Assembly: GCA_945861305.1 (NCBI GenBank)
Contig: CAMATW010000002.1
Span: forward strand, 1-64,000
DNA from: Bordetella parapertussis
GTDB lineage: Bacteria; Pseudomonadota; Gammaproteobacteria; Burkholderiales; Burkholderiaceae_C
Direction of reading: 5' to 3'
DNA length: 64,000 bases
Each line of letters starts with the position of its first letter. Within the stretch, counting starts at the first letter, position 1. Shown here piece by piece: positions 9,665 to 21,524 of the stretch. The position numbers and the translations under genes were made by a program. A model generated the notes under the pieces. The model searched no databases and was not told where the DNA came from. It saw nothing but the letters and a program-made list of their open reading frames with translations.

Positions 9665-11149
9665 ATGAAGATACTGGCAGAACTTCATATATTGGTTTTA
9701 GGCTTAGGTGAGTCTGGCTTGGCCATGGTTCGTTGGTGTGTGTCGCAAGGTGCCAAGGTGACTGTGGTTGACACCCGTGAAAAACCGCCATATTTAGCGA
9801 CCATACGATCAGAAAATACAGAGGTCACATTCATACATGGGTCTTTTGATGCAGCCTTGCTAGATGATTCTTCTATAAAGGGTGTGTTTAAAAGCCCCGG
9901 CTTGTCCCCCGCACAAGTCGAACCGGTATGGACAGTAGCCAAACAAAAAGGACTTTGGCATGGAACAGAATTAAGCCTGTTTGCTCATGCCATGGACTAT
10001 CTGGCAAAGGAGCAGGCATATCAGCCGCAGGTGGTTGCTATCACGGGAACAAACGGCAAAACAACTGTTACCGCACTCACTTCACTATTGCTTGAGCGCT
10101 CAGGAATTACGGTGGCCATGGCTGGAAACATAGGTCCTACCTTGCTAGATACGTTGCGTGAAAACTTGGCTCATTTGCCGAAAGCATGGGTGTTGGAGTT
10201 ATCAAGTTTTCAGCTTGATGGTGAAGCGCAATTTGAGCCAACGGTGGCGTGTGTGTTGAACCTGACACAAGACCATCTGGATTGGCATACAGATATGCAG
10301 AGTTATGGCGCTGCAAAATCTCGAATTTATGGTCTTCATGCAATTGCGGTGTTGCCACGACATGATGAATCAGTGGCAGCTTTGTTACCCAAAGATGCAG
10401 CCAAAAAGAAATCAGAAAAACGACAAGTGATTTCCTTTGGTGCTGATGTACCTGTGCATGCAGGTGACTATGGCTTAGAGCATGTCAATGGCATGACTTG
10501 GCTGGTGCGAGCATCTGTGCCCGAGACTGAGGGCAAGAAGTCTATTGCTGAAGAACTCCATCTTCAGCGATTGATGCCAGCAGATGCGCTGCGAATTCGA
10601 GGGCAACATAATGCAATCAACAGCTTGGCCGCTATTGCGCTGGCCAGCACTTGCGGTGCTGGAATGGCAGCAATGTTGTATGCACTTCGTGAATACATGG
10701 GTGAGCCTCATCGATTGCAAACAATCGGCGTTATCAACGATATTGAATATGTCGATGACAGCAAGGGAACCAACGTCGGTGCCACAGTGGCAGCCATGAA
10801 CAGCTTGGGTATGCATAGAAATATCGTGGCTATCCTAGGTGGCGACGCTAAAGGCCAAGACTTTGGGCCACTGCTAGAGCCGCTAAGGAAATTTGCGCGA
10901 GCAGTTGTTTTGATAGGTAAAGATGCCCCACACATTCAACAAATATTGAATGGAGTTGAGTTCCCCGTTTTACATGCCGTAGACATGGCCAGCGCGGTAG
11001 CGAAAGCCAGCGAACAGGCACGCACTGGCGACACAGTTTTGCTATCGCCTGCTTGTTCAAGCTTAGACATGTTCAAAAACTATGAAGAGCGTGGGCAAAT
11101 TTTCTCTGACTGCGTGCACGCATTGGTTTTTGAAGAGGGACACGCATGA
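9665..11149 (+). CDS. murD: UDP-MurNAc-L-alanine:D-glutamate ligase MurD
   Basis: 494 residues, slightly longer than the E. coli enzyme. MurD adds D-glutamate to UDP-MurNAc-L-Ala. An N-terminal UDP-binding Rossmann segment ([17 protein letters not shown]), the ATP loop [14 protein letters not shown] and the C-terminal [20 protein letters not shown] are all present. The ATG at 9665 is two bases past the mraY stop; an upstream in-frame extension would run through mraY and is rejected. It overlaps ftsW by ATGA. Confidence 0.96.
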   Translation: MKILAELHILVLGLGESGLAMVRWCVSQGAKVTVVDTREKPPYLATIRSENTEVTFIHGSFDAALLDDSSIKGVFKSPGLSPAQVEPVWTVAKQKGLWHGTELSLFAHAMDYLAKEQAYQPQVVAITGTNGKTTVTALTSLLLERSGITVAMAGNIGPTLLDTLRENLAHLPKAWVLELSSFQLDGEAQFEPTVACVLNLTQDHLDWHTDMQSYGAAKSRIYGLHAIAVLPRHDESVAALLPKDAAKKKSEKRQVISFGADVPVHAGDYGLEHVNGMTWLVRASVPETEGKKSIAEELHLQRLMPADALRIRGQHNAINSLAAIALASTCGAGMAAMLYALREYMGEPHRLQTIGVINDIEYVDDSKGTNVGATVAAMNSLGMHRNIVAILGGDAKGQDFGPLLEPLRKFARAVVLIGKDAPHIQQILNGVEFPVLHAVDMASAVAKASEQARTGDTVLLSPACSSLDMFKNYEERGQIFSDCVHALVFEEGHA

Positions 11150-12417
11150 GTGATGGCGTCCTCATAAACTGGGCAGACCGCGTAGGGCGTTGGTTTGGTA
11201 ATGCACCTAAAGAAGGACCTGACGCATTGCCAGTTCGTGTGCATGGGCGTGAATACGGACGTACACGTGCTGCGCCTGCAGGCATCAAAGCATTCGATCA
11301 GAACTTGGTTTGGGCAATAGCCGGCTTGCTGATATGGGGCTTGGTGATGGTGTATTCCGCCTCTATCGCACTCAATGATGGTCCCCGTTCCACAGGTTTT
11401 TCACAAGTTCAGTATCTTGTGCGGCATCTGGCTGCATTAGGTGTTGGATTCATAGCAGCCTTGCTGGTATTTCAAATTTCTATGGACACCTGGGAGAAGA
11501 CTGCTCCGTGGGTATTCATTGTGTCAATTGTGCTGTTGATCGTGGTTTTGCTGCCCTTTATGGGGAAAAGTATCAATGGCGCTAGACGTTGGATCAGCCT
11601 AGGTGTTTTTAATTTTCAACCTTCAGAATTAGCAAAATTCGGAACTCTTTTGTATGCGGCCAATTACATGGTGCGCAAAATGGATGTTAAAGAAAAATTC
11701 TTTGCAGCAGTCACACCTATGGGTGTAGCGATCGCCATTGTGGGTTCACTCTTGCTGGCAGAACCTGATATGGGTGCATTTTTGGTGATTGCAGTGATCG
11801 CTATGGGTATATTGTTTTTGGGCGGTGTCAATACGCGAATGTTCATATTGATTGCACTTGTCTTACTCATCGCATTTGGTCTCATCATTGGTTTGTCTGA
11901 ATGGCGGCGTGAACGTATTTTTGCCTACCTAGACCCTTGGAGTGCCAAGTACGCGCTTGGAAAAGGCTATCAACTGTCACACTCGCTGATAGCTTTTGGC
12001 CGAGGAGAAATCTTTGGGGTTGGTTTAGGTGGCAGCGTAGAAAAGCTTCACTGGTTACCAGAAGCCCACACCGACTTTTTGCTCGCGGTGATTGGCGAAG
12101 AATTTGGACTTGTAGGCGTAGTCACCTTGATTGGTGTGTTCATGTGGATGACGCGTCGCATCATGTTCATAGGACGTCAAGCCATTGCCATGGACCGCGT
12201 GTTTGCGGGTTTGGTGGCGCAGGGCGTAGGCATTTGGATTGGTTTTCAAGCCTTTATCAATATGGGCGTGAATTTAGGCGCTTTGCCGACAAAAGGCTTG
12301 ACTTTGCCATTGATGAGTTACGGGGGCTCGGCTATATTGCTCAACCTCATCGCGTTGACTGTTGTTCTGCGTGTGGATTATGAAAACCGACTACTGATGC
12401 ATGGAGGTCGTGTATGA
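11146..12417 (+). CDS. ftsW: Septal peptidoglycan glycosyltransferase FtsW
   Basis: 423 residues, a SEDS-family polytopic protein that polymerises septal glycan strands together with FtsI. A cytoplasmic N-terminal stretch of about 55 residues precedes the first helix, then about ten membrane segments. SEDS motifs seen include [44 protein letters not shown] and [18 protein letters not shown] overlaps occur with both murD and murG. Confidence 0.96.
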   Translation: MSDGVLINWADRVGRWFGNAPKEGPDALPVRVHGREYGRTRAAPAGIKAFDQNLVWAIAGLLIWGLVMVYSASIALNDGPRSTGFSQVQYLVRHLAALGVGFIAALLVFQISMDTWEKTAPWVFIVSIVLLIVVLLPFMGKSINGARRWISLGVFNFQPSELAKFGTLLYAANYMVRKMDVKEKFFAAVTPMGVAIAIVGSLLLAEPDMGAFLVIAVIAMGILFLGGVNTRMFILIALVLLIAFGLIIGLSEWRRERIFAYLDPWSAKYALGKGYQLSHSLIAFGRGEIFGVGLGGSVEKLHWLPEAHTDFLLAVIGEEFGLVGVVTLIGVFMWMTRRIMFIGRQAIAMDRVFAGLVAQGVGIWIGFQAFINMGVNLGALPTKGLTLPLMSYGGSAILLNLIALTVVLRVDYENRLLMHGGRV

Positions 12418-13481
12418 GCACACCCACCGCATTGGTTATGGCTGGCGGCACTGGCGGTCATATATTTCCAGGCTTGGCTATTGCTGAAGTTTTGCGTGGA
12501 CAAGGTTGGCAGGTACATTGGATGGGTGCACCACCTCCCAGCATGGAGTCACAACTGATTCCTCCCAAAGGCTTTGCATTCGAAGCGGTGCAATTTGGCG
12601 GCGTCCGAGGTAAAGGCGTGTTCACCTTGTTGATGCTGCCGTTGAAGTTGATAAAAGCATTCATACAAAGTTTGCAATTGATCAGGCGCGTGCAGCCTGA
12701 TGTGCTGGTGGGTCTTGGGGGTTACATCACGTTCCCTGGAGGTTTGATGGGTGTGGTGAGTGGCCGAGCATTGATATTGCATGAGCAAAATGCAGTTGCT
12801 GGAATGGCCAATAAATGGCTAGCCAAAATCTCCCATCGGGTCTTTAGCAGTTTCCCCAACGCTTTACCAAAAGCCGAGTGGGTGGGGAACCCACTGCGTG
12901 CGGAATTTATAAATCAAGTCGAACCAGCACAAAGGTTTGCAGGAAGGTTTGGACCATTGCGGGTGGTGGTGATGGGTGGAAGTTTGGGCGCGCAGGCGAT
13001 CAATGCGGTTGTACCCCAAGCACTTGCATTGATACCTCTTCAAGATCGACCAAGCGTATTGCACCAAGGTGGTGAAAAGCATTTAAAGGACTTGACACTA
13101 GCTTATGCACAAGCCGGCGTAGAGGCAGAACTCACTGCATTCATAGATAACCCAGCACAAGCCATGGCGCAAGCTGACCTGGTGATCTGTCGGTCAGGTG
13201 CGAGTACGGTCAGTGAAATCTCGGCTGTCGGTGTTGCGGCATTATTGGTACCTTTCCCCTTTGCAGTCGATGACCACCAAACAATAAACGCCAAGTTTCT
13301 ATCCGAGCATGGAGCAGCTTGGTTGGCACCACAACACACATTAGCGCCACAAATGCTTGCGCATCGGTTGCAAACTCTTAGCAGGGACAAACTGCTGGAG
13401 ATAGCTACGAAGGCTTATGAATTAAGAAAAACCAATGCCGCAGAAAAGGTTGCGCAGGCATGTAACGAGGTGCTGCAATGA
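12414..13481 (+). CDS. murG: Lipid II synthase MurG
   Basis: 355 residues, a GT-B fold enzyme on the inner membrane surface that adds GlcNAc from UDP-GlcNAc to lipid I. The glycine-rich N-terminus [26 protein letters not shown] and the C-terminal nucleotide-binding segment [31 protein letters not shown] are intact. It starts by ATGA overlap with ftsW and overlaps murC the same way. Confidence 0.97.
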   Translation: MSTPTALVMAGGTGGHIFPGLAIAEVLRGQGWQVHWMGAPPPSMESQLIPPKGFAFEAVQFGGVRGKGVFTLLMLPLKLIKAFIQSLQLIRRVQPDVLVGLGGYITFPGGLMGVVSGRALILHEQNAVAGMANKWLAKISHRVFSSFPNALPKAEWVGNPLRAEFINQVEPAQRFAGRFGPLRVVVMGGSLGAQAINAVVPQALALIPLQDRPSVLHQGGEKHLKDLTLAYAQAGVEAELTAFIDNPAQAMAQADLVICRSGASTVSEISAVGVAALLVPFPFAVDDHQTINAKFLSEHGAAWLAPQHTLAPQMLAHRLQTLSRDKLLEIATKAYELRKTNAAEKVAQACNEVLQ

Positions 13482-14905
13482 AGCACGCCATCAGTCATGT
13501 TCATTTTGTGGGGATTGGTGGTGCAGGCATGAGTGGCATTGCCGAAATATTGCATAACCTCGGTTACAAAGTGTCTGGCTCCGATTTGTCAGACGGGCCC
13601 GTTTTACAACGACTTTCTGCGCTGGGCATTCAAACACAAGTGGGGCATGGCGCAATCAATATAGCCGGTGCTGATGCAGTGGTTACATCGACTGCTGTAC
13701 AAGCCGATAACCCAGAAGTTATTGCCGCACACCAAAAACTGATTCCTGTCGTTCCTAGGGCCGTCATGCTCGCTGAATTGATGCGACTCAAGCAAGGCAT
13801 TGCCATCGCGGGAACCCATGGGAAAACCACCACCACCAGTTTGGTGGCCAGTGTATTGGCGCAAGCGGGCTTAGACCCAACCTTCGTCATTGGAGGTCGG
13901 CTCATCAGCGCGGGGGCAAATGCAAAATTAGGCGCAGGAGATTACATTGTGGTTGAGGCGGATGAATCGGACGCCTCCTTCTTGAACCTCAGTCCCATCA
14001 TGTCTGTGGTCACGAACATAGATGCAGACCACATGGAAACCTATGGGCATGATTTCAATCAATTGAAATCAGCTTTCATTGAATTCCTGCACCGAATGCC
14101 TTTTTATGGTGCGGCAGTGTTGTGCATAGATGATCCGGTGGTCAATAGCCTTTTGTCTCAGGTTTCAAGACCCATTACTTCCTACGGATTGTCAGAAAAA
14201 GCACAAGTCCGAGCAATCGATGTTCGCGCCGAAGGGGCGCGTATGCATTTCACTGTCAAGCGAAGCAACGGCGTGACATTGCCTGATATGCACATTGTCT
14301 TGAACTTGCCAGGAACACACAACGTACTCAACGCATTGGCCGCCATCGCGATTGCTGTCGAGTTGAATGTCCCTGATGAAGCAGTTGTTAAAGCATTGGC
14401 AAACTTTGGTGGTGTTGGGCGCAGGTTTCAACGGCATGGAGAAATGGCTGCCAAAGGGGGTGGTTTTTTCACGCTAATTGAAGACTATGGACATCACCCA
14501 GTTGAATTATCTGCAACCATTGCAGCAGCACGTGGAGCTTTCCCTGGCCGTCGCTTGGTATTGGCGTTTCAGCCCCACCGTTTCAGCAGAACGCGGGACT
14601 GCTTTGAGGACTTTGTAGCTGTACTTCAGAAGGTCGACGTACTTTGGTTGACTGAAGTTTATTCAGCAGGAGAAGCACCGATTGCCGCGGCCGATGGACG
14701 TTCGCTGGCGCATGCTGTTCGTGTCGCAGGACAGCAGCAACTGGTGTTTGCCCAAGACTTAAAAGTTCTTGCCGATATGGTGGTTAACACCGCCTGCGAT
14801 GGCGATGTGGTGATGTGCATGGGCGCAGGTTCCATTGGTTCAGTGCCAGCCATGGTCGTGGAGCAGTGTGCTAATTGGACCACGTTAAAGGTGGTGGGCG
14901 CATGA
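13478..14905 (+). CDS. murC: UDP-N-acetylmuramate:L-alanine ligase MurC
   Basis: 475 residues. MurC adds the first amino acid (L-Ala) to UDP-MurNAc. The N-terminal [18 protein letters not shown] binds the uridine nucleotide, [17 protein letters not shown] is the ATP loop, and DADHMETYG and the C-terminal [14 protein letters not shown] follow. Mpl, a recycling paralogue, is encoded at 29443-30864. The stop overlaps the ddl start. Confidence 0.97.
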   Translation: MKHAISHVHFVGIGGAGMSGIAEILHNLGYKVSGSDLSDGPVLQRLSALGIQTQVGHGAINIAGADAVVTSTAVQADNPEVIAAHQKLIPVVPRAVMLAELMRLKQGIAIAGTHGKTTTTSLVASVLAQAGLDPTFVIGGRLISAGANAKLGAGDYIVVEADESDASFLNLSPIMSVVTNIDADHMETYGHDFNQLKSAFIEFLHRMPFYGAAVLCIDDPVVNSLLSQVSRPITSYGLSEKAQVRAIDVRAEGARMHFTVKRSNGVTLPDMHIVLNLPGTHNVLNALAAIAIAVELNVPDEAVVKALANFGGVGRRFQRHGEMAAKGGGFFTLIEDYGHHPVELSATIAAARGAFPGRRLVLAFQPHRFSRTRDCFEDFVAVLQKVDVLWLTEVYSAGEAPIAAADGRSLAHAVRVAGQQQLVFAQDLKVLADMVVNTACDGDVVMCMGAGSIGSVPAMVVEQCANWTTLKVVGA

Positions 14906-15876
14906 GCAGCTTTGACATCGCAACAAGTAAAGTCGCTGTATTGATGGGTGGGCGATCTGCTGAGCGAGAAATTTCATTGTTATCAGGTCAAGGTGTTCTC
15001 ACTGCGTTGCAATCTCTGGGTGTCAATGCAACCGCGTTTGATACATCGCAAATCCCGTTAGAGCAACTGCAAGCACACCAATATACCCATGCTTTTATTG
15101 CGCTGCATGGCCGACATGGTGAAGATGGAACTGTTCAGGGCGCTTTAGAGCTGATGGGAATTTCTTATACCGGCTCTGGGGTGATGGCTTCTGCTATCGC
15201 TATGGATAAGCACATGACCAAGCGCCTTTGGCGGGCCGAGCATTTATCAACTCCCGCTTCTATTTGGTTGCCACCCAATGAACAAACACCCAAAAATATC
15301 AACAGTATCAGCAAGCAACTGGGTTTGCCACTGATTGTCAAACCACCGCATGAGGGTTCCTCGATAGGTGTGACCAAAGTCGTGCATGAAGCGCAACTTG
15401 CCCAAGCCATTGCGCTAGCAACAAGCCATGACCCCGATTTACTGTGTGAGATGTTCATTGAAGGCGAGGAAGTTACATGTCCCGTCATTGGTCAAGGTGA
15501 AAATGCCAAGGCCTTGCCTGTGGTGAAAATTGTCGCTCCCCAAGGTGCATATGACTATCAAAACAAATACTTCACAGATGAGGTGAGCTATCTATGTCCA
15601 AGTGGCTTAGCTGCTGAAGAGGAAAAAGCGATTCAAGCATTGAGTGTGGCTGCCTACCAAGCATTGGGTTGTCGTGGTTGGGGACGAGCAGACATCATGA
15701 TTCGCGCCATTGATCGACAGCCATTTCTGCTTGAAATGAACACCAGTCCAGGCATGACCAGCCACTCGCTGGTGCCCATGTCTGCACTGGCTGCAGGTAT
15801 TTCATACCCAAAGCTTTGCTTGCAGATTTTGGCCAGTGCATCTTTAGATACACAAAAAGGGGTGGTCACCCAATGA
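14902..15876 (+). CDS. ddl: D-alanine:D-alanine ligase
   Basis: 324 residues, ATP-grasp fold. It makes D-Ala-D-Ala, the substrate of Mur[19 protein letters not shown] near the N-terminus, [14 protein letters not shown], and the metal-binding [17 protein letters not shown] near the C-terminus are intact. ATG at 14902 in ATGA overlap with murC. The place between murC and ftsQ corresponds to ddlB of E. coli. Confidence 0.96.
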   Translation: MSSFDIATSKVAVLMGGRSAEREISLLSGQGVLTALQSLGVNATAFDTSQIPLEQLQAHQYTHAFIALHGRHGEDGTVQGALELMGISYTGSGVMASAIAMDKHMTKRLWRAEHLSTPASIWLPPNEQTPKNINSISKQLGLPLIVKPPHEGSSIGVTKVVHEAQLAQAIALATSHDPDLLCEMFIEGEEVTCPVIGQGENAKALPVVKIVAPQGAYDYQNKYFTDEVSYLCPSGLAAEEEKAIQALSVAAYQALGCRGWGRADIMIRAIDRQPFLLEMNTSPGMTSHSLVPMSALAAGISYPKLCLQILASASLDTQKGVVTQ

Positions 15877-16679
15877 AAGCACGCGATGCCATGCGTATGA
15901 GCGACGAGACCCCAATTGCTTTGGATATTCGATTGATGAATATCACAAGTGTCATCCTCATGCTGGCCTTTAGCGTGGTTCTAGTGAGTGCGTTGTTGTG
16001 GTGGATCATTCGACATCCAGTGTTCGCACTATCAGCCATTTCGGTACAAGGTGATGTGAGACACAACAATGCCGTCACTTTGAGAGCCAATGTTGTTCCA
16101 CGATTGCAAGGGAGTTTTTTCACTGTTGATTTGGTGAAAGCGCGAGCTACTTTTGAAAATGTTCCTTGGGTGAGGCAAGCCTTGGTCAGACGAGAGTTTC
16201 CAAACAGACTCAGCGTTGAACTTGAAGAGCATCAACCTGCAGCATTTTGGGGTAATGACGCTGAATCACGGTTGCTCAACCGACAGGGGGAAGTCTTCAG
16301 CGCAAATTTTGGTGAATTGGATGATGAAAACTTACCCCGCTTAAGTGGCCCAGACTCAGAGTCTGCTCATGTCTTGCGCATGTACGAAATATTAAAACCT
16401 GAATTAGGAAAATTACAACTTCAGATTAAAGGTTTAGAACTCACCGCCAGAGGAAGTTGGCGCGCAGAACTCAAAAGCGGCGCACAAATTGAGTTGGGTC
16501 GTGGCACAAGTGATGAAGTGCTGGTTCGCGTTGAGCGCATGACGCTCACCTTGGCTCAAGTCACACAAAGATATGGTCGACAAACACAGTCTCTGGAAGC
16601 GGCAGATTTGCGGCATGTGAATGGTTATGCCTTGCGCTTGCGCGGGGTAAGTACGCTGACATCAACAACAACAAGGTAA
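15873..16679 (+). CDS. ftsQ: Cell division protein FtsQ
   Basis: 268 residues. A short cytoplasmic N-terminus and one membrane helix (about residues 25-48) precede a periplasmic POTRA domain ([20 protein letters not shown]) and the FtsQ beta domain. FtsQ recruits FtsL/FtsB and links them to the divisome. ATG at 15873 overlaps the ddl stop by ATGA; internal ATGs at 15891 and 15897 are alternatives. It ends 16 bases before ftsA. Confidence 0.95.
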   Translation: MKARDAMRMSDETPIALDIRLMNITSVILMLAFSVVLVSALLWWIIRHPVFALSAISVQGDVRHNNAVTLRANVVPRLQGSFFTVDLVKARATFENVPWVRQALVRREFPNRLSVELEEHQPAAFWGNDAESRLLNRQGEVFSANFGELDDENLPRLSGPDSESAHVLRMYEILKPELGKLQLQIKGLELTARGSWRAELKSGAQIELGRGTSDEVLVRVERMTLTLAQVTQRYGRQTQSLEAADLRHVNGYALRLRGVSTLTSTTTR

Positions 16680-16695
16680 ACACACAGAGGTTTCC

Positions 16696-17925
16696 ATGGC
16701 AAAAGAGTACAAAGATTTGGTAGTAGGTTTAGATATCGGCACCAGCAAGGTGATGGTGGTGGTTGCCGAGGTATTGCCTGGGGCAGAGTTAAAGCTCGCT
16801 GGATTTGGTATTGCCCCTAGCAGTGGATTAAAGCGAGGGGTGGTTGTCAATATCGATGCAACAGTTCAAAGTATTCAGCAGGCATTGAAAGAAGCCGAGT
16901 TGATGGCCGACTGCAAGATCACGCGTGTCTACACGGGTATTACAGGCAGCCATATACGCGGCATGAATTCCCATGGCATGGTGGCAGTCAAAGACCACGA
17001 GGTCACTGCGGCTGATGTCGCTAGAGTGGTTGAGACGGCTAAGGCCATCAATATTTCAACCGATCAGCGTCTGCTTTTGGTCGAACCTCAAGAATTTGTG
17101 ATTGATGGCCATGACGTCAAAGAGCCTATTGGTATGAGCGGCATCCGTTTGGAGGCGAAAGTGCATATCGTCACTGGCGCCCAAAGTGCTGCAGAAAATA
17201 TCATCAAGTGTGTGCGTCGATGTGGACTCGATGTAGAGCAACTCATGCTCAACCCCTTAGCTTCCAGTCATTCGGTACTCACCGCTGACGAGCGCGAACT
17301 CGGTGTGGCATTGGTCGATATTGGTGCAGGCACCACCGATGTGGCCATCTTCACCAATGGAGCCATTCGACATACCGCTGTGATTCCGATTGCCGGCGAC
17401 TTGATTACCAGCGATATCGCTATGGCTCTTCGCACACCTACTAAAGATGCGGAGGACATCAAAGTCGATTCTGGCTTTGCCAAGCAACTGCTTGCTGATC
17501 CCAATGTGCAAGTAGAGGTGCCTGGACTTGGAGACAGGGGACCCAGAATGCTGAGTCGACAAAACTTGGCCGGTGTTATTGAACCGCGGATCGAAGAAAT
17601 TTTTTCTTTAGTGCAACAGGTGTTGCGTGATTCTGGCTATGAGGAAGTTCTCTCATCTGGCATTGTGCTCACAGGTGGTAGCGCCATGATGCCAGGCATG
17701 ATCGAACTGGGCGAAGACATTTTTTTAAAGGCTGTTCGACGCGGCGTGCCGCGCTACAGCAGTGCATTGTCAGACATGGTCTCGCACCCACGTGCCGCCA
17801 CAGTGATGGGCTTGCTCGAAGAGGCACGCTTGGCGCGGTTACGAGGTTTCAGAGTAGCTCAAAAAAATGGCTCGATGAAAACAGCCATGGGTCGAGTTAA
17901 AGACTGGTTTGTAGGGAATTTCTGA
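16696..17925 (+). CDS. ftsA: Cell division protein FtsA
   Basis: 409 residues, an actin-like ATPase that tethers FtsZ to the membrane. The phosphate-1 motif (VGLDIGTSKVMVVVAE), phosphate-2 (VDIGAGTTDVAIFTNG) and adenosine motif (GIVLTGGSAMMPG) are visible. The end, MKTAMGRVKDWFVGNF, is the expected amphipathic membrane-targeting helix. The TGA stop at 17923-17925 shares its last base with the ATG of a 37-codon open frame in the ftsA-ftsZ spacer. Confidence 0.97.
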   Translation: MAKEYKDLVVGLDIGTSKVMVVVAEVLPGAELKLAGFGIAPSSGLKRGVVVNIDATVQSIQQALKEAELMADCKITRVYTGITGSHIRGMNSHGMVAVKDHEVTAADVARVVETAKAINISTDQRLLLVEPQEFVIDGHDVKEPIGMSGIRLEAKVHIVTGAQSAAENIIKCVRRCGLDVEQLMLNPLASSHSVLTADERELGVALVDIGAGTTDVAIFTNGAIRHTAVIPIAGDLITSDIAMALRTPTKDAEDIKVDSGFAKQLLADPNVQVEVPGLGDRGPRMLSRQNLAGVIEPRIEEIFSLVQQVLRDSGYEEVLSSGIVLTGGSAMMPGMIELGEDIFLKAVRRGVPRYSSALSDMVSHPRAATVMGLLEEARLARLRGFRVAQKNGSMKTAMGRVKDWFVGNF

Positions 17926-18091
17926 TGATGAAAAAATTTTTTAATTGCCGGCATCAATATGCGTCCTGTTTGTTTGGTGACCACCGTCGATGGCGACCGT
18001 GTATGCGAGGAGCTCCTCCCATCAGTGAAGACTTCTGACACATTGATTGAACTGAACGGCTAAACAGACAACACAAAAATTGGAGAAAAAA
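17926..18091 (+). other. ftsA-ftsZ spacer with two overlapping short open frames
   Basis: This 166-base spacer is the longest gap inside the dcw cluster. It opens with an A/T run (17931-17942). Two short frames can be read: 17925-18038 (37 codons, beginning MMKKFFNCRHQY, its ATG overlapping the ftsA stop) and 17959-18063 (34 codons, beginning MRPVCLVTTVDGDR). Neither has a recognisable domain or a clear ribosome site. The region probably also holds a promoter for ftsZ, but no convincing -35/-10 pair was identified. Confidence 0.3.
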
Positions 18092-19336
18092 ATGAACATA
18101 GAAATGATTGAAAAAAACGAATTTAGCTCTGACACCCAAATCCGTGTAATTGGTGTTGGTGGTGGTGGTGGAAACGCTGTCGAGCACATGATCAAGAGCG
18201 GCGTGCGTGGTGTTGAATTTATTTGCGCCAATACCGACGCGCAGGCTTTGCGCGTGAGCTCTGCGCACCGGGTGATTCAGTTGGGTGATAACGGTCTGGG
18301 TGCAGGCAGCAAACCAGAGCGTGGCCAGTCTGCAGCAGAGGCGGCTACTGAAACCATTCGTGAGGTACTAGAAGGCGCCAATATGGTATTCATCACTGCC
18401 GGCATGGGTGGTGGAACAGGTACTGGTGCAGCACCCGTTGTTGCCCGCGTGGCGCGTGAAATGGGCATCCTCACTGTTGGCGTGGTGACCAAGCCCTTTG
18501 ATTGGGAGGGCGGTCGTCGCATGACCAATGCTGAAGCTGGCTTAGCCGAACTTGAGGCTAATGTGGACTCACTGATTGTGGTGTTGAATGAAAAATTGTT
18601 GGACGTTTTGGGAGATGACGTCACCCAAGATCAGGCATTTGCTTATGCCAATGACGTGCTGCGTAACTCTGTCGGCGGGATTGCAGAGATCATCAATGTA
18701 GAAGCTTTGGTTAACGTGGACTTTGAGGACGTTCGCACTGTCATGAGCGAGCAAGGCAAAGCGATGATGGGAACTGCCACAGCCAACGGACCAGATCGTG
18801 CCCGCATTGCCGCTGAGCAAGCCGTGGCTTGCCCCTTGCTTGAAGGTGTCGACATGACGGGTGCCAAGGGTGTTTTGGTTCTCATCACAGCAGCTAAAGG
18901 CGGCTTGAAGCTGGCTGAGTCCCGCGAAGCCATGAATACCATTCGCGCTTTTGCGTCTTCTGAAGCCCATGTGATTTATGGCACAGCCTATGACGAATCG
19001 CTGGGTGACCAAATTCGCGTTACGGTTGTGGCCACCGGCTTGGCGCATGCAGGTAAACGCATCGCCCCACCCTTGACCGTCATTCAGCGCACAGGAACAG
19101 ACAACATAGGCTATGCGCCACAAGCCATCATGCCCAGTAGCGCTATGACTCAGAGCAGTCCAATAGCCAGCAGCACAGCAAGCGCAATAGCGCCAACTGA
19201 CTACAGCAATGTCAATGTGCCAAGCGTATGGCGAACACGTGACCGTACACAAGCAGCAGCCAAAGTCGACGCCATGTCCTCGGGTGGTATGGATAACTAC
19301 GAAATCCCAGCGTTCTTGCGTAAACAAGCTGATTAA
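18092..19336 (+). CDS. ftsZ: Cell division GTPase FtsZ
   Basis: 414 residues. FtsZ is the tubulin-like GTPase that forms the Z ring. The signature [18 protein letters not shown] is near residue 105, the T7-loop stretch [11 protein letters not shown] near 210, and a variable Ser/Thr/Ala-rich linker leads to the conserved tail [14 protein letters not shown], which binds FtsA and ZipA. ATG at 18092 with GGAG at 18082-18085; an upstream TTG at 18080 overlaps that ribosome site and was rejected. Confidence 0.98.
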   Translation: MNIEMIEKNEFSSDTQIRVIGVGGGGGNAVEHMIKSGVRGVEFICANTDAQALRVSSAHRVIQLGDNGLGAGSKPERGQSAAEAATETIREVLEGANMVFITAGMGGGTGTGAAPVVARVAREMGILTVGVVTKPFDWEGGRRMTNAEAGLAELEANVDSLIVVLNEKLLDVLGDDVTQDQAFAYANDVLRNSVGGIAEIINVEALVNVDFEDVRTVMSEQGKAMMGTATANGPDRARIAAEQAVACPLLEGVDMTGAKGVLVLITAAKGGLKLAESREAMNTIRAFASSEAHVIYGTAYDESLGDQIRVTVVATGLAHAGKRIAPPLTVIQRTGTDNIGYAPQAIMPSSAMTQSSPIASSTASAIAPTDYSNVNVPSVWRTRDRTQAAAKVDAMSSGGMDNYEIPAFLRKQAD

Positions 19337-19346
19337 AATCCTAGGC

Positions 19347-20270
19347 GTGCTCAAACAAAGAACCCTGCAAACCCTTACCCGCGCGGTCGGCGTTGGCCTG
19401 CACAGCGGTCAACGGGTGGAGTTGTGTCTGCGCCCCGCTCCCCCAGATACAGGGGTGGTTTTCAGACGCATTGATTTGACTCATCCGGTTGAAATCCCTG
19501 TCACGGCAACTGCTGTGACCGACACTCGCTTGGCCTCCACCATCTCTGCTCAAGGCGTAAAAGTGCTTACCGTCGAGCATTTAATGTCGGCTTGCTCAGG
19601 TCTGGGCATTGACAACTTGTATGTGGATATCACGGCGGAAGAAGTGCCTATCCTCGACGGCTCGTCCGCCTCATTTGTATTTCTTTTGCAAAGCGCAGGC
19701 ATCGTGTTGCAAGATGCACCCAAGCGCTTTATCCGTGTGCTGAGTGAAGTCTCGGTCATGGAGGGCGAGGCAGAGCACCGCAAATGGGCCAAGCTCTCGC
19801 CCTACCATGGATACAAATTAAGCTTTGAAATTGACTTTCAACACCCAGCAGTGGATGCAACTGGTCAGAGAGTTGAGTTTGATACTGAAACCGGGAGTTA
19901 TGTCAAAGATATTGCCCGCGCTCGCACTTTTGGTTTTTCAAAAGACATCGAGCATATGCGCGCCAATGGTTTGGCTTTGGGGGGGGGATTAGACAACGCC
20001 ATCGTTATGGATGATTACAAAGTGCTCAACAGCGACGGCTTACGCTACGACGATGAATTTGTGAAACACAAAATACTAGACGCCATGGGTGACTTGTATC
20101 TCTTAGGGCGTCCATTGCTGGCATCCTATAGCGCGTTTCGTTCAGGCCACGCCATGAACAACCGCTTGCTACGCGAATTACTTAGCCAACCTCAGGCGTA
20201 TGAAATCGTCAGCTTCGAGGACGAGCGGCGCGCACCGCGGGGTCTTGCCCAACTCGCACCTGCTTGGTAG
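19347..20270 (+). CDS. lpxC: UDP-3-O-acyl-N-acetylglucosamine deacetylase LpxC
   Basis: 307 residues, the usual length. LpxC is the zinc-dependent committed step of lipid A synthesis. Zinc ligands are expected in [16 protein letters not shown] and in [17 protein letters not shown], both present. The start is GTG at 19347 ([20 protein letters not shown] follows), because the upstream in-frame extension runs through ftsZ. Its last 62 bases overlap the 3' end of ruvC on the other strand. Confidence 0.96.
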   Translation: MLKQRTLQTLTRAVGVGLHSGQRVELCLRPAPPDTGVVFRRIDLTHPVEIPVTATAVTDTRLASTISAQGVKVLTVEHLMSACSGLGIDNLYVDITAEEVPILDGSSASFVFLLQSAGIVLQDAPKRFIRVLSEVSVMEGEAEHRKWAKLSPYHGYKLSFEIDFQHPAVDATGQRVEFDTETGSYVKDIARARTFGFSKDIEHMRANGLALGGGLDNAIVMDDYKVLNSDGLRYDDEFVKHKILDAMGDLYLLGRPLLASYSAFRSGHAMNNRLLRELLSQPQAYEIVSFEDERRAPRGLAQLAPAW

Positions 20271-20784
20271 CTTTTGCCCCCAAGTCCCGAATACGAGCGC
20301 TGTGACGCCCATGCGCATGGGTGATCGCCAAGCCCAAAGCATCGGCTGCATCTGGTCCTGGTAAAGCCGGCAACTTTAGCAAGCGTTTCACCATTTCTTG
20401 CACCTGCGCTTTAGCAGCTTTGCCGTGTCCAGCAATGGCTTTTTTCATTTGTAATGCGGTGTATTCAGTGACAGGCAAATGTTTTTGCACCAATGACGTT
20501 AAGCACGCGCCTCTGGCTTGGCCGAGCAACAGACTGGCTTGCGGATTCATATTCACAAAGACGATCTCAACCGCTGATTCTTGTGGACCGTAGAGCTCAA
20601 CCACTTGTGCAATGCCATTGAAAATCACATTTAAGCGAGCAGGTAAATCTTCTCGAGGCAAATGCGTGGTGGTAATGGTGCCGCTGGCCACATAGCTCAA
20701 TAGACTGCCTGAGCTGTCAATCACCCCAAAACCGACACATTGCAAGCCTGGATCTATGCCCAAAATGCGCACAAGCTCTGTCAT
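20209..20784 (-). CDS. ruvC: Holliday junction resolvase RuvC
   Basis: 191 residues, some 15 longer than typical. RuvC dimers cut Holliday junctions after RuvAB branch migration. Catalytic acidic regions: [14 protein letters not shown] (first Asp), [13 protein letters not shown] (Glu) and [16 protein letters not shown] (Asp). The extra C-terminal residues ([13 protein letters not shown]) come from the overlap with lpxC. It starts four bases inside mtgA (ATGA overlap) as the last gene of the leftward group. Confidence 0.95.
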   Translation of the reverse strand: MTELVRILGIDPGLQCVGFGVIDSSGSLLSYVASGTITTTHLPREDLPARLNVIFNGIAQVVELYGPQESAVEIVFVNMNPQASLLLGQARGACLTSLVQKHLPVTEYTALQMKKAIAGHGKAAKAQVQEMVKRLLKLPALPGPDAADALGLAITHAHGRHSARIRDLGAKATKQVRVGQDPAVRAARPRS

Positions 20785-21524
20785 GGCAGTGCCACCAAGG
20801 GCATACGAGCCAAAATCGTAGCGGCACGGTCATTCAAATAAGGAGAGCGTGGAAATTTTTCATAGTACTTAGGGCGAGGCAACATAACCGACAAACGCGC
20901 AGCCTCTGCAGCACTTAATTGAACAACAGAGCGGCCATAGTAATGCCGTGCAGCTGCTTCAATGCCAAAAATACCTTCTCCCCATTCGACGCTGTTGAGA
21001 TAGATATCCAAGATGCGTTGCTTGCTCAAGCACTGCTCTAAGACGAGCGTCAAAACCAATTCTTGTGCCTTGCGAAAGAAAGTTCTCTCGCCACTTAAAA
21101 ATAGGTTTTTTGCCAACTGCTGCGTGATGGTGGAACCACCCACCACTTTAGGGCTTTGATTTTTCGCTTGCGCTTTGGCCTCGGCCCGAGCATTTTTACT
21201 CCAAGCGCGCTCAAGAGCATCCCACTGAACACCTGTATGTGTCGCGAAAATATCGTCCTCAGACGCAATGACGGCGCGTTGAATATGGGTTGGGAGTTTA
21301 GGGCGATCCACCCACTTCTGTGACCAACGAATATCGGAGTATTTGTGACTGATACGCCCCAACTCAGACCGTTGAAAAGCGGTGGAGCCAGGATCCACAT
21401 AGCGCATCATCATAATTCTTGCAACGAAAAAAACCTGTAAACCCAAAGCGCACCAAAAGAAAAATACAAGCCACCTCAACCCTGCAAGCAAGAGTGGATG
21501 ACGGCGTCGCGTAGGCAAAGTCAT
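20781..21524 (-). CDS. mtgA: Monofunctional biosynthetic peptidoglycan transglycosylase MtgA
   Basis: 247 residues, family GT51. MtgA polymerises lipid II into glycan without a transpeptidase domain. One N-terminal membrane helix (about residues 12-36) is followed by [21 protein letters not shown] (catalytic Glu), [24 protein letters not shown] and [23 protein letters not shown]. It is ATGA-coupled with ruvC and with the TonB-like gene upstream; aroE, often found upstream of mtgA in related genomes, is not present here. Confidence 0.95.
   Translation of the reverse strand: MTLPTRRRHPLLLAGLRWLVFFFWCALGLQVFFVARIMMMRYVDPGSTAFQRSELGRISHKYSDIRWSQKWVDRPKLPTHIQRAVIASEDDIFATHTGVQWDALERAWSKNARAEAKAQAKNQSPKVVGGSTITQQLAKNLFLSGERTFFRKAQELVLTLVLEQCLSKQRILDIYLNSVEWGEGIFGIEAAARHYYGRSVVQLSAAEAARLSVMLPRPKYYEKFPRSPYLNDRAATILARMPLVALP

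Noticed and set aside
18569-19354. 261-codon open frame on the minus strand inside ftsZ
   Set aside because: It lies wholly within a well-conserved gene on the other strand, has no family likeness and is rich in Cys/His from reversed codons.
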